42,022 nucleotides of DNA. It comes from DATCMU01 sp036563245 (lineage in GTDB: Bacteria > Pseudomonadota > Alphaproteobacteria > Rhizobiales > Devosiaceae). Positions 30,580 through 39,253 of the stretch are shown in pieces (the stretch's first letter is position 1; each line of letters starts with the position of its first letter). The stretch covers positions 1 to 42,022 of the forward strand of contig DATCMU010000025.1 of the NCBI GenBank assembly GCA_036563245.1, read 5' to 3'. The position numbers and the translations under genes are program-made. The notes beneath the pieces are model-generated. The model was not told where the DNA came from. It saw only the letters and a program-made list of their open reading frames with translations, and made no database searches.

Positions 30580-30682
30580 TGACGAATTGACGGAGCGCAA
30601 GTGGGGGGAGGCCCGGACAGGCTAGAGTCCTGTCGCAAGCCCACGAAATCGGCGGGCGGATGGACAAGGACGGAGGTCCGAA

Positions 30683-31516
30683 ATGACCATCAGGAATATC
30701 CTGGTTCCCTTCAATACTGCCGGCGCATCGGCCGCGGCGCTGGCAATCGCGCTGAAGATGGCGAAGAAGTACGATGCCCATGTCACTGGCCTGTTTTGCG
30801 GAGACCCGCGCATTGCCCTTCGTTCGGGCCTTGGCGCCTGGCCCGAACTGGTCGAAGCGGTGCGGGCGGGGCATGAGCGGTTGCGGCAGGAGGCCCGGGA
30901 CCGGTTCCATGCGGCCATCGCGGCGGAGGCTTCCGACAGGGCGGGCAAGACGCACTGGATCGCCGTCGAGCGGGAAGTGGACACAGCCATCATGGAATAT
31001 GCGCGCTATGTCGACATCACCGTGATCGGCGCGTCGCCCGAGGGAACGGTATCGGAGGAAACCGAGTTTCACGCGGATCGCATCTGCCTTGCCAGCGGAC
31101 GCCCGGTGCTGGTCGTGCCAAAGGACTATCGGACCGACACGCTGGGGGAGCACGCCATCGTGGCCTGGGACGGCAAGCGGGCCGCCGCGCGTGCGCTTGG
31201 CGACGCCATGCAGATCCTCGAAAGCAAGAGCAAGGTGACCGTGCTCAGCGTGGGTGAAGACCACACCCCGGAACCCAAGGAGGGACTCGATATCGTGGAG
31301 CATCTGCGCCGGCACGGCCTTGAGACCGAGTTCGTCCATATCCCGAGAAAGGACCGCTCGGTTGCCAAGGCCATCGCGGGCTATTGCGCGACTTCGGGCG
31401 CGGGCATCCTGGTGATGGGCGCCTACGAGCATTCCAAGTTCAACGAGGACCTGTTCGGCGGGGTCACCCATTCGGTGCTTCGCAACCTCACCATACCAAC
31501 CCTGATGGCGCACTGA
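30683..31516 (+). CDS. Universal stress protein, tandem Usp domains
   Basis: A 277-residue cytoplasmic protein with two UspA-like halves. The first starts RNILVPFNTAGASAAALAIAL and ends near VLVVPKDYR; the second starts HAIVAWDGKRAAARALGDAM and ends at ILVMGAYEHSKFNEDLFGGVTHSVL. The final Gly-x2-Gly-x9-Gly-Ser/Thr ATP-binding pattern is only partly kept: GAYEHS, then FGGVTHSVL. GGACGGAGG precedes the ATG at 30683. It lies between pcaJ and pcaF in the same direction, so it is probably induced with the pathway, perhaps against aromatic-acid stress. This is inference. Confidence 0.9.
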   Translation: MTIRNILVPFNTAGASAAALAIALKMAKKYDAHVTGLFCGDPRIALRSGLGAWPELVEAVRAGHERLRQEARDRFHAAIAAEASDRAGKTHWIAVEREVDTAIMEYARYVDITVIGASPEGTVSEETEFHADRICLASGRPVLVVPKDYRTDTLGEHAIVAWDGKRAAARALGDAMQILESKSKVTVLSVGEDHTPEPKEGLDIVEHLRRHGLETEFVHIPRKDRSVAKAIAGYCATSGAGILVMGAYEHSKFNEDLFGGVTHSVLRNLTIPTLMAH

Positions 31517-31552
31517 GATGCTGTCGTGCGTCGTCTCATCGGCAGGCGGGAC

Positions 31553-32758
31553 ATGACCGACGCTTTCATCTGCGACTACATTCGCACACCCATCGGACGC
31601 TTTGGCGGCGCGTTGTCGGCGGTGCGCGCCGACGATCTCGCGGCGATCGCGCTTCGGGCCATTGTGGCGCGAAACACCTCGGTGGACTGGGAGGCGGTAG
31701 ACGACGTGATCCTGGGATGCGCCAACCAGGCAGGCGAGGACAATCGAAACGTGGCGCGCATGAGCCTGTTGCTCGCCGGGTTGCCTGTCTCGGTTCCCGG
31801 TACCACCATCAATCGCCTCTGCGGTTCGGGGATGGATGCGATCATCACCGCCGCGCGGGCGATACGGGCGGGCGAGGCCGACCTTGTGATCGCGGGGGGC
31901 GTCGAAAGCATGAGCCGCGCGCCTTTCGTCATGCCCAAGGCGGAGAGCGCCTTTTCGAGGGCCGCGGAAATCCACGACACCACAATCGGCTGGCGCTTCG
32001 TCAATCCGGTCATGAAGGTGCAATATGGCGTCGATTCCATGCCAGAAACCGCCGAGAACGTGGCAGAGGACTTCGGGGTTTCGCGCGACGACCAGGACCG
32101 GTTTGCCCTTGGTTCGCAACGAAAGGCCGCTACAGCTCAAGCCAGTGGTCGGCTGGCGCGCGAGATCGTGCCGGTGACACTGCCCAGGCGCAAGGGCGAT
32201 CCGGTGGTCGTCGATCGGGACGAGCATCCCCGGCCCGATACGAGCCTTGAGACGCTTTCGCGGCTGCCGACCCCGTTCCGGCAGGGCGGAACGGTTACTG
32301 CCGGCAATGCGTCGGGCGTGAACGACGGCGCCGCGGCGTTGATCGTTGCCTCGGAAGCGGCGATCAGGGCGCATGGGCTCAGGCCCATCGCGCGGGTGCT
32401 TGGGGGCGCCGCGGCAGGCGTGCCGCCGCGTATCATGGGATTCGGTCCGGCGCCGGCGACACGAAATCTGCTGGCCCGCCTTGGGCTTGGCCTGAGAGAT
32501 TTCGACGTGATCGAGCTGAACGAGGCATTTGCCAGCCAGGGACTTGCCGTGTTGCGCGATCTTGGCATCGCGGACGACGACGAACGCGTCAATCCCAATG
32601 GCGGGGCGATCGCCCTGGGGCATCCGCTGGGCATGTCCGGGGCGCGCATCGCGGGAACGGCTGCGCTGGAGTTGCAGCTTTCGGGCAAGGCAAAGGCGCT
32701 TGCAACCATGTGCATCGGGGTCGGGCAAGGCATATCATTGGCTCTTGAGGCGGTTTAG
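31553..32758 (+). CDS. pcaF: 3-oxoadipyl-CoA thiolase
   Basis: A 401-residue thiolase. Nucleophile Cys90 is in NRLCGSGMDA, the His in GGAIALGHPLGMSG and the second Cys in MCIGVGQG. Length and N-terminus (MTDAFICDYIRTPIGRFGGALS) match PcaF/PaaJ beta-ketoadipyl-CoA thiolases, which yield succinyl-CoA and acetyl-CoA. I chose the ATG at 31553 because the family lead begins there, with GGCGGG upstream; an upstream GTG at 31526 adds nine unrelated residues. It is followed 15 bases later by pcaB. Confidence 0.94.
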   Translation: MTDAFICDYIRTPIGRFGGALSAVRADDLAAIALRAIVARNTSVDWEAVDDVILGCANQAGEDNRNVARMSLLLAGLPVSVPGTTINRLCGSGMDAIITAARAIRAGEADLVIAGGVESMSRAPFVMPKAESAFSRAAEIHDTTIGWRFVNPVMKVQYGVDSMPETAENVAEDFGVSRDDQDRFALGSQRKAATAQASGRLAREIVPVTLPRRKGDPVVVDRDEHPRPDTSLETLSRLPTPFRQGGTVTAGNASGVNDGAAALIVASEAAIRAHGLRPIARVLGGAAAGVPPRIMGFGPAPATRNLLARLGLGLRDFDVIELNEAFASQGLAVLRDLGIADDDERVNPNGGAIALGHPLGMSGARIAGTAALELQLSGKAKALATMCIGVGQGISLALEAV

Positions 32759-32773
32759 CAAAGGGGACGCGAG

Positions 32774-33835
32774 ATGGGCGAACTGGACCGGCCGCTGCTG
32801 GCGGCCCTGACGGGCGACGCAGAGATCGAAGCCTTGCTTTCGGACAGGGCAATGCTGCGTGCAATGCTGGAGTTCGAAGGCGCGCTGGCGGAAGCGGAGG
32901 CGGAGGCGGGCCTTATCGGGCACGAGGCGGCGGAGGATATTGCCGACGCGATCCTGGCGTTCACGCCCGACTGGGCCAATCTGGCCCAGGGCATGGCGCG
33001 GGACGGCGTGGTGGTGCCGGCCCTGGTTCGGCAGCTGCGTGGCGCGGTGGGAGATCCCTATGGTGGTTCGGTCCATCGCGGGGCCACCAGCCAGGACGTG
33101 ATCGACAGCGCGCTGATGCTGCAACTGGGCAGGATATGGCCCATTCTCGATGCGCGGCTGGAGGTGCTGGATCGCGGTTTCGAACGCCTTATCGAGGAAT
33201 TCGGCGAGCAGAGGGCGATGGCGCACACGCGGATGCAGGCCGCGCTGCCGATTGCGGCGGCGGACAAGATTGCGGCGTGGCGCACGCCCCTTGCCCGGCT
33301 GCGTCCGCAACTCGCGCAGGGCGCAAAAGCCATGCTCGTCGTCCAGGTGGGGGGGCCGGTTGGCGACCGATCGAGTTTTGACGGGCATGGCGACGCTGTC
33401 GCGGCGGGCGTTGCGGCGCGCCTTGGGCTTGCGGACGGGGATTGCTGGCATACCCAGCGCGATCGCCTGGTCGGCTTTGCGACGCAACTTTCGCTGATTT
33501 CCGGAGTTCTGGGCAAGCTCGGCGCCGACGTCGTCCTGCTGGCGCAAAGCGAGGTGGCCGAAATCCGCCTTGCAACGGGCGGCGGTTCATCGGCCATGCC
33601 GCACAAGACCAATCCCGTCGCGGCCGAGGTGTTGCAGGCGCTCGCGCGGCACAGCGCGGGGCTGATCGGCACGCTAAATAACGCGCTTTTGCACGAGGGC
33701 GAGAGATCTGGCGCCGCCTGGACGCTGGAATGGCTTGTGCTGCCCCAGATCGTGATGGCCGCCGGGGCGGGCATGCGGCTGGCCCATGAACTGGTTTCCG
33801 GGATTTCCTTCGCCGACGCCGGTCGCGGCACCTGA
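32774..33835 (+). CDS. pcaB: 3-carboxy-cis,cis-muconate cycloisomerase
   Basis: A 353-residue member of the fumarase/aspartase superfamily that cyclises beta-carboxy-cis,cis-muconate to gamma-carboxymuconolactone. The superfamily signature GGSSAMPHKTNPV lies near residue 273, and VHRGATSQDVIDSA near residue 100 is the substrate-binding HxGxTSQD segment. The length suits the shorter proteobacterial PcaB type without the long C-terminal extension. AGGGGAC precedes the ATG. It is the last pca gene, so all steps from protocatechuate to TCA-cycle intermediates are present in the window. Confidence 0.94.
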   Translation: MGELDRPLLAALTGDAEIEALLSDRAMLRAMLEFEGALAEAEAEAGLIGHEAAEDIADAILAFTPDWANLAQGMARDGVVVPALVRQLRGAVGDPYGGSVHRGATSQDVIDSALMLQLGRIWPILDARLEVLDRGFERLIEEFGEQRAMAHTRMQAALPIAAADKIAAWRTPLARLRPQLAQGAKAMLVVQVGGPVGDRSSFDGHGDAVAAGVAARLGLADGDCWHTQRDRLVGFATQLSLISGVLGKLGADVVLLAQSEVAEIRLATGGGSSAMPHKTNPVAAEVLQALARHSAGLIGTLNNALLHEGERSGAAWTLEWLVLPQIVMAAGAGMRLAHELVSGISFADAGRGT

Positions 33836-33858
33836 AGGCGCATGCCGGCCGATATAAC

Positions 33859-33942
33859 CCGGTCCGGTTCGGTTCTGCTTGGCGCTGGGGTTGGCCCCAT
33901 GTAGGTTTTGCCCCGTCCGGAGCGGATTCGCTTGGCGCCGGG
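33859..33942 (+). repeat. Imperfect direct repeat upstream of the LIV binding-protein gene
   Basis: Two ~31-base units (33859-33890 and 33911-33942) share a CCGTCCGG-like start and a GCTTGGCGC end, 52 bases apart. They occupy most of the pcaB/binding-protein gap. An AACC-N6-GGTT dyad overlaps the first unit. They could be a pair of regulator sites; no factor can be named. Confidence 0.4.
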
Positions 33943-33968
33943 CAGGTGGCGAGCTCGGGGGCAATTTC

Positions 33969-35138
33969 ATGAAACGGTTTCTGGCGGCGGCGCTGGCTGT
34001 CGCGGTTCTTTGCGGGTCCGCGCTGGCGGGCACAGTGAAGGTGGGCGTGATCGGGCCGTTCTCGGGCCCGTTTGCCCTGGCGGGCAAGAATTTCAAGGCC
34101 GGTATCGATGCCTATATGGCGCTCAACGGGGCCTCGGTCGACGGCAACGACGTCGAGATCGTCTATCGCGACCTGCCGCAACCCGATCCGGCGAAATCGG
34201 CGGCGCTGGCACAGGAACTCGTGGTCAAGCAGGGGGTGCAATATCTTGCCGGCTTCTACTTCACTCCCAATGCCATGGCTGCGGCGGCACTGACCGAACC
34301 GGGCAATGTGCCCATGGTGATCTTCAACGCGGCGACCTCGTCCATTGTCGAGAAAAGCCCGTTCGTGGTGCGCACCAGCTTCACGATGTGGCAGAACACG
34401 CTGCCGATGACCAAGGTCGCTTTCGAGCGGGGCATGCGCCGTGTGGCCACTGTCGTGAGCGACTATGGACCGGGCATCGACGCGGAAAACGCCTTCAGGA
34501 CCGGATTTGCCCAACAGGGTGGGGCGGTTGTCGATTCCGTGCGGCTACCGCTTTCCACCACCGATTTTTCCGCCATCATGCAGCGCATCAAGGACAGTGG
34601 CGCAGACGCGGTGTTCGCGTTCCTGCCGTCCGGCCCGCCGACGCTGGGCTTCGTCAGGGCCTCTGAGGAGAACGGCTTGAAGGCCGCAGGCGTGACCCTT
34701 CTGGCAACGGGCGATCTCACCCAGGAACCGGACCTGGCCGCCTATGGCGACAGCGCCCTGGGGCTTCTGACCACATATCATTACTCCATTGCCCATGACT
34801 CGCCTGAAAACCTGGCCTTCGTCGCGGCCGGCCGCGCTGCTATCGGCAATCCGGGCGACCTGACCTTTCCTGCCGTCGGTGCCTTCGACGGCATGCATGT
34901 GATCTATGCAATGATCGCGGCGACGGGGGGACAAAAGAACGCAAGCGTTGCGGTCGATGCGGTCAGGGGCATGGCCTGGACCAGCCCGCGCGGCCCGGTC
35001 AGTATCGATCCGGCGACGCGGCATATTACCCAGAACGTCTATCTGCGCGAGGTAGCCAAGGCGGCGGACGGCACCTACTACAACAGGGAAATCGAGACCT
35101 TCGCGCAGCAGGGCGATCCGGGGCTTATGGCGCAATAA
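33969..35138 (+). CDS. Branched-chain-type (LIV) ABC transporter substrate-binding protein
   Basis: A 389-residue periplasmic binding protein of the Leu/Ile/Val (Peripla_BP_6) class. A Sec signal, MKRFLAAALAVAVLCGSALA, precedes GTVKVGVIGPFSGPFALAG, the classic start of the mature domain. Later segments YLAGFYFTPNAMAAA and VATVVSDYGPGIDAENAF fit the two-lobe fold. Relatives carry aromatic acids in many soil bacteria, including the S. meliloti protocatechuate transporter PcaMNVWX, so an aromatic cargo is likely here. It starts 133 bases after pcaB and precedes two permease genes. Confidence 0.9.
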   Translation: MKRFLAAALAVAVLCGSALAGTVKVGVIGPFSGPFALAGKNFKAGIDAYMALNGASVDGNDVEIVYRDLPQPDPAKSAALAQELVVKQGVQYLAGFYFTPNAMAAAALTEPGNVPMVIFNAATSSIVEKSPFVVRTSFTMWQNTLPMTKVAFERGMRRVATVVSDYGPGIDAENAFRTGFAQQGGAVVDSVRLPLSTTDFSAIMQRIKDSGADAVFAFLPSGPPTLGFVRASEENGLKAAGVTLLATGDLTQEPDLAAYGDSALGLLTTYHYSIAHDSPENLAFVAAGRAAIGNPGDLTFPAVGAFDGMHVIYAMIAATGGQKNASVAVDAVRGMAWTSPRGPVSIDPATRHITQNVYLREVAKAADGTYYNREIETFAQQGDPGLMAQ

Positions 35139-35170
35139 CCGATCCCGGGGCGCAAGTCGGGAAGGGCGGC

Positions 35171-36037
35171 ATGCTCACGATCCTTGCATTGGGCACCGAC
35201 GCACTTGCCTATGCGATGGCCTTGTTCATCGTCTGCGTCGGCTTGTCGGTGACCCTGGGCCTGATGAGGATCGCCAATCTCGCCCATGGCGCGTTCGCCA
35301 TGATCGGGGGCTACGCAGCTTCGCATCTGACAACAGATGCGGGATTTGGCTTTCTGCCCGCGCTCCTTGTCGCAATTCTCGTCACCGTGGCAGCCGCATT
35401 ACCCATTGAGCGGTTCCTCTACCGGCGCATCTATGGCGCACCACAACTGACCCAGGTGCTGATGACGATCGGCATGACCTTCGTGATCGTGGGCACGGTC
35501 AATTTCGTTTTCGGGCCGACCCTGAAGTCCATTGTCCTGCCGGAGCTGCTCTCCGGTCCGGTCGACATCGGTTTCCGAAGCATTGCCGGGCACAAGCTGC
35601 TGGCAATCGGTTGCGGGGCGGTCGTGGCGCTGGGCCTTTGGGTCTTGTTCAACCATACCCGGCTTGGCCTGTGCCTGCGCGCCACGGTGGCCGACGCGCA
35701 GATGACCGGGCACCTTGGCGTGCACACTGCATCGATCAACGCTGTGGGGTTCGTGCTTGGCGTCGGCCTTGCGGCGCTGGGGGGCGTGGTGGGCGCGCAA
35801 CTCATGCCGGTCGAACCCTATTACGCGCTGCGCTACCTGATGACCTTTCTGGTCGTCGTCTCGATGGGCGGAGCCGGTTCCATCGGCGGGACGCTCGCCG
35901 CCTGCCTGTTGCTGGCGACCCTGTCCACCTTCACGCAATACATGTTTCCGGATTTCGGCGATCTCTTCCTTTATCTGGCGGTGATCCTTGTCGTGGTGGC
36001 CATGCCGCGCGGACTTCTTGGGTGGCGCCGTGCGTAA
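35171..36037 (+). CDS. livH: LIV-type ABC transporter permease (LivH family)
   Basis: A 288-residue membrane protein of the LivH type with about eight hydrophobic helices. Family text includes VGLSVTLGLMRIANLAHGAFAMIGGY near residue 20, LMTIGMTFVIVG near residue 97 and GMGGAGSIGGTLAA-like sequence late in the protein. A GGGAAGGG ribosome-binding site lies before the ATG. It is 32 bases after the binding-protein gene and overlaps livM by 8 bases. It forms the channel with LivM. Confidence 0.92.
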   Translation: MLTILALGTDALAYAMALFIVCVGLSVTLGLMRIANLAHGAFAMIGGYAASHLTTDAGFGFLPALLVAILVTVAAALPIERFLYRRIYGAPQLTQVLMTIGMTFVIVGTVNFVFGPTLKSIVLPELLSGPVDIGFRSIAGHKLLAIGCGAVVALGLWVLFNHTRLGLCLRATVADAQMTGHLGVHTASINAVGFVLGVGLAALGGVVGAQLMPVEPYYALRYLMTFLVVVSMGGAGSIGGTLAACLLLATLSTFTQYMFPDFGDLFLYLAVILVVVAMPRGLLGWRRA

Positions 36038-37019
36038 CCCCGGCTCGCGCGGCGGTGGCGGTGCGAGGGAACTCGTCGGCTTTGCCGCGATTGGCCTGGC
36101 GTTGGGGCTTGGCTATCTGCTCATGCCGGACAGCCTGGCGCTTCTGACACGCATGATCGCCCTCATGCTGCTGGTGATGTCGCTCGACCTGGTGACCGGG
36201 GTCGGCGGCGTCGCCACCCTGGGGCAGGCGGCCCTTTATGGGGCCGGGGCCTATGCGGCAGGCATCGCGTCGGCGCGCCTGGGTATCGGCGATCCCCTCG
36301 TCATGCTCGCGGTCGGCGGGCTGGCGGGCGCCGGAGCCGGCCTTGTCGGCGGGGCGCTGGTGCTGCGCGGCGAGGGATTGGCGCGGCTTGTCCTATCCAT
36401 TGCCTTTGCCCAGGTCCTGCACGAGGCTGCAAGCAAGGCATCCGGCATCACGGGTGGCAGCGACGGGCTCACGGGGATTGCCATTGCTCCGTTGTTCGGC
36501 CTGTTCGCGTTCGACCTGTGGGGCCGGACCGTCTACTGGCTGGCCGGGTCATTGCTATTGATCGTGCTTGTCATCCTCAGGGCACTGGTGCGATCACCAT
36601 TCGGGCTCGCCTGTGCCGCGATCAGGATCAATCGCGAGCGGGCTGAAACCCTTGGGGTAAGGACCCGGCCCATACTGTTGCGCCTGTTCGTTGTCTCCGG
36701 ACTGGTTGCGGGGCTCGGCGGGGCGCTGAGCGCCATCTCGACGCGGGTCGTGGGCCTGGACAGCCTGTCGTTCATCCTTTCCGCCGATGCACTCGTGATG
36801 CTGGTGATCGGGGGAACGGGGAACATTTATGGGGCGCTGGTCGGCACCTTCGTCTATGTGCTGGCGCAGGACCGGCTATCAGCGCTGAGCCCGTTCCACT
36901 GGATTGCGTTGGTTGGAGCCTTGCTGATCGGCGTGGTCCTGTTCGTGCCAAGAGGCATGACGGGAAGCCTTGGCGCACTGCGATATCGGCCTGGTGCGCC
37001 TGGCCGTCGTCTCAGGTGA
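36030..37019 (+). CDS. livM: LIV-type ABC transporter permease (LivM family)
   Basis: A 329-residue permease of the LivM type with about ten hydrophobic segments. SLDLVTGVGGVATLGQAALYGAGAYAA near residue 50 and RGEGLARLVLSIAFAQV near residue 110 are typical, and the coupling loop is RINRERAETLGVRTRPILL. The start is GTG at 36030 inside the end of livH; a GTG further upstream would run deeper into livH. The gene ends at 37019 and overlaps the convergent pobA by 8 bases. The LivG and LivF ATPases that normally follow are absent from the window. Confidence 0.88.
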   Translation: MRNPGSRGGGGARELVGFAAIGLALGLGYLLMPDSLALLTRMIALMLLVMSLDLVTGVGGVATLGQAALYGAGAYAAGIASARLGIGDPLVMLAVGGLAGAGAGLVGGALVLRGEGLARLVLSIAFAQVLHEAASKASGITGGSDGLTGIAIAPLFGLFAFDLWGRTVYWLAGSLLLIVLVILRALVRSPFGLACAAIRINRERAETLGVRTRPILLRLFVVSGLVAGLGGALSAISTRVVGLDSLSFILSADALVMLVIGGTGNIYGALVGTFVYVLAQDRLSALSPFHWIALVGALLIGVVLFVPRGMTGSLGALRYRPGAPGRRLR

Positions 37020-38181
37020 AGCGGCCGATATAGTTCTCTGCAAGGCTCTGGGCGGCGAAGCGCGACGACACGAGGTAGTCGAATTCCGAGCGCTGGATCT
37101 TGCGGCCGAATTGCCCCGTTTCGGGAAAGACATGCAGCAATTGTGTCATCCACCACGAGAAGCGCTCTGCCTTCCAGATGCGGCTGAGCACATGTCCCGA
37201 ATAGCTGTCGAGCGCGGCCGAAGAGTTTTCCTTGTAGTGCCCGATCAGCGCGTCTGCGAGCGCTTCGACATCGCTCATGGCGAGGTTCAGGCCCTTGGCG
37301 CCGGTCGGGGGCACGATATGGGCGGCGTCCCCTGCCAGGAACAGCCGGCCAAAGCGCAAGGGCTCGGCGACGAAGCTGCGCAAGGGCGCGATGGACTTTT
37401 CGATGCTTTCGCCGCGTTGCAGGCGCGCAGCGGTGCCTGGGTCGAGGCGCGCACACAGTTCGTCGAAGAATCTTGTGTCCGACCAGTTCTCCACCCTCTC
37501 TCCCATTCCGACCTGGATATAATAGCGGCTGCGCGCAAGCGAGCGCATGGAGCAAAGGGCGAACCCCCGCTCGTGGTGGGCATAGATGATCTCCTCCGAA
37601 ACCGGCGGCCTGTCGACCATCACGCCGAGCCAGCCGAAGGGATAGATCCGTTCGTAGGTCCTGATTGCGGCCGTGGGTACGCTGGCGCGCGAAACGCCGT
37701 GGAATCCGTCGCAGCCGGCGATGAATTCGCATTCGATCTGGTGCGCAATGCCGCCCTTTCGATATCGGACGACCGGGCGATTGCCGCCATATCCCTCGAT
37801 TGCCACGTCTTCGGCGCCGTAGATGGTCGTTGCGCCGCTTTCTTGCCGCGCGTCCATAAGGTCCCGGGTGAGCTCGGTCTGCCCGTAGACCATCACATGA
37901 CCGCCGACGAGGTCGTCGAAGTCGATGCGATGGCTGTCGCCATCGAAGCTGATTTCCACGCCCTGGTGCACAAGGCCCTCGGCGTGCATGCGCCCGCCTA
38001 CGCCGGCGCGGTCGATCAGCGCCATGGCGCCCTGTTCCAGGACCCCTGCGCGTATTCGCCCCAGTACATATTCGGCGCTGCGTCTTTCAAGAATGACGGC
38101 GTCAATTCCGGCCTGTTCGAGCAAGCGGCCCAGCATCAGGCCGGCCGGCCCCGCTCCGATGATTGCTACCTGGGTGCGCAT
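37012..38181 (-). CDS. pobA: 4-hydroxybenzoate 3-monooxygenase
   Basis: A 389-residue FAD-dependent flavoprotein hydroxylase that converts 4-hydroxybenzoate to protocatechuate using NADPH and O2. The FAD motif GAGPAGL is at residues 9-15, the DG motif is in IAGCDGFHG and the second FAD motif is in FLAGDAAHIVPPTGAKGLN. Length matches Pseudomonas PobA (394). GGGGAGGA lies 7 bases before the ATG at 38181, which fixes the start. It is divergent from the AraC-type pobR and links the thioesterase product to the pca genes. Confidence 0.95.
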   Translation of the reverse strand: MRTQVAIIGAGPAGLMLGRLLEQAGIDAVILERRSAEYVLGRIRAGVLEQGAMALIDRAGVGGRMHAEGLVHQGVEISFDGDSHRIDFDDLVGGHVMVYGQTELTRDLMDARQESGATTIYGAEDVAIEGYGGNRPVVRYRKGGIAHQIECEFIAGCDGFHGVSRASVPTAAIRTYERIYPFGWLGVMVDRPPVSEEIIYAHHERGFALCSMRSLARSRYYIQVGMGERVENWSDTRFFDELCARLDPGTAARLQRGESIEKSIAPLRSFVAEPLRFGRLFLAGDAAHIVPPTGAKGLNLAMSDVEALADALIGHYKENSSAALDSYSGHVLSRIWKAERFSWWMTQLLHVFPETGQFGRKIQRSEFDYLVSSRFAAQSLAENYIGRFT

Positions 38182-38221
38182 GGACAATCCTCCCCGGGCC
38201 GATTCCGCGGCGCCACGACCG

Positions 38222-38254
38222 TTTGACACAATGTCGCGCCTGCTGCGCCTTGTG
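38222..38254. promoter_or_regulatory. pobA/pobR intergenic control region
   Basis: TTGACA at 38223-38228 starts a plus-strand -35 candidate. CACAA (38227-38231) and TTGTG (38250-38254) form an imperfect dyad with internal GCGC repeats, a possible PobR site. On the minus strand TTGGCA, 17 bp and GACATT give a weak pobA promoter. All are by inspection only. Confidence 0.4.
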
Positions 38255-38293
38255 CCAATGGACAGACATCGCAAAAGATTGGACTATCCGAAC

Positions 38294-39199
38294 ATGGACG
38301 GGATCCCGACCTATGCGCTCTATGGCGAATTGGACAGCCAGGCCGAAGTGGGATGGCTCCACTGGGAAACCTTGCTGTCGCGCAGCCGGTTGCACGACTT
38401 TCGCATCGCGCCGCACCGGCACGAGGAGTTTTTCCAGATCCTGCTGCTGACCGGCGGTCACGCCGCGGCAAGCGTGGACGATCTGGTGCGCGACCTCGCT
38501 CCGCCGGCGCTGGTGATCGTGCCGCCCGCCAGCGTACACTCCTATGAATTCTCCCCGGATGTCGAGGGTTATGTGGTGACCCTGTTTGCCCGGGACATTC
38601 GCGAAGCGCTCGCCGGTCACGAGAGGATGGCCCAGGCCCTGTTCGCACCTGCAATGATCGAAGCGACCGAAACCGGGCCCGATCTCGCCGGGGCCGCTGA
38701 TGCGTTGCGGGCCCTGATCGCGGAGAGTGATGGGCACGGCGGTGGAATGGAACTGGCGATACGTGCGCGGCTGGCCCTGCTTCTGGTGGCCATCGACCGG
38801 GCGCTTGCCGCTCCCGCGATTGCGCGCGCCAACGGCGATCCCGTGGAGCGTCACGCACGGGCGTTCTCGAACCTGGTCGACCGCGAGTACCGAAACCGGC
38901 GCGACATTGCCTTTTACGCCGATGCGCTTGCAATCACTCCAGCGCATCTCAATCGGGTCAGCCGTCGGACCTTTGGCCGCTCCGCCCTCTCGGTGATCGA
39001 AAGGCGCGTGGTGTTGGAAGCCAAGCGCTATCTGATGTTTTCGAGCTTGAGCGTGAAGGAGATCGCGATTCTACTGGGCTATCCGGATCCCGCCTATTTC
39101 AGCCGGTTCTTTTCGCGGCAGGCTGGCCTTCCCCCAAGCGGGTTCCGCGACAAGGCCCAATCACGGCACGTTGTTCGTGCCGATAAGGGAAAGACCTGA
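38294..39199 (+). CDS. pobR: AraC-family regulator of pobA
   Basis: A 301-residue AraC-type activator. An N-terminal cupin sensor shows FRIAPHRHEEFFQILLLTGG. The C-terminal double HTH shows FYADALAITPAHLNRVSRRTFG and VKEIAILLGYPDPAYFSRFFSRQAG. This is the AraC kind of PobR found beside pobA in alphaproteobacteria; the ligand would be 4-hydroxybenzoate. Start is uncertain: ATG at 38294 gives the usual family lead (MDGIPTYALYGE), while in-frame ATGs at 38231 and 38258 would place the start inside the probable promoter dyad. Confidence 0.88.
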   Translation: MDGIPTYALYGELDSQAEVGWLHWETLLSRSRLHDFRIAPHRHEEFFQILLLTGGHAAASVDDLVRDLAPPALVIVPPASVHSYEFSPDVEGYVVTLFARDIREALAGHERMAQALFAPAMIEATETGPDLAGAADALRALIAESDGHGGGMELAIRARLALLLVAIDRALAAPAIARANGDPVERHARAFSNLVDREYRNRRDIAFYADALAITPAHLNRVSRRTFGRSALSVIERRVVLEAKRYLMFSSLSVKEIAILLGYPDPAYFSRFFSRQAGLPPSGFRDKAQSRHVVRADKGKT

Positions 39200-39253
39200 C
39201 GCGGACGGCCAAAAGGTTTATGGTATAGCTATCTTTTTGCAGGACACAGAAGA

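Noticed and set aside
33854..33871. ATAACC half-site before the LIV binding-protein gene as a fourth PcaQ site
   Set aside because: The partner GGTT is 6 bases away rather than 4, and no TTTTACCGG follows at the proper distance. I kept it only as a weak dyad.
39211..39238. AAAAG...CTTTT dyad upstream of the Rrf2 gene as an NsrR box
   Set aside because: Only the outer five bases match; the inner parts of the arms do not pair. Not enough for an autoregulatory operator call.
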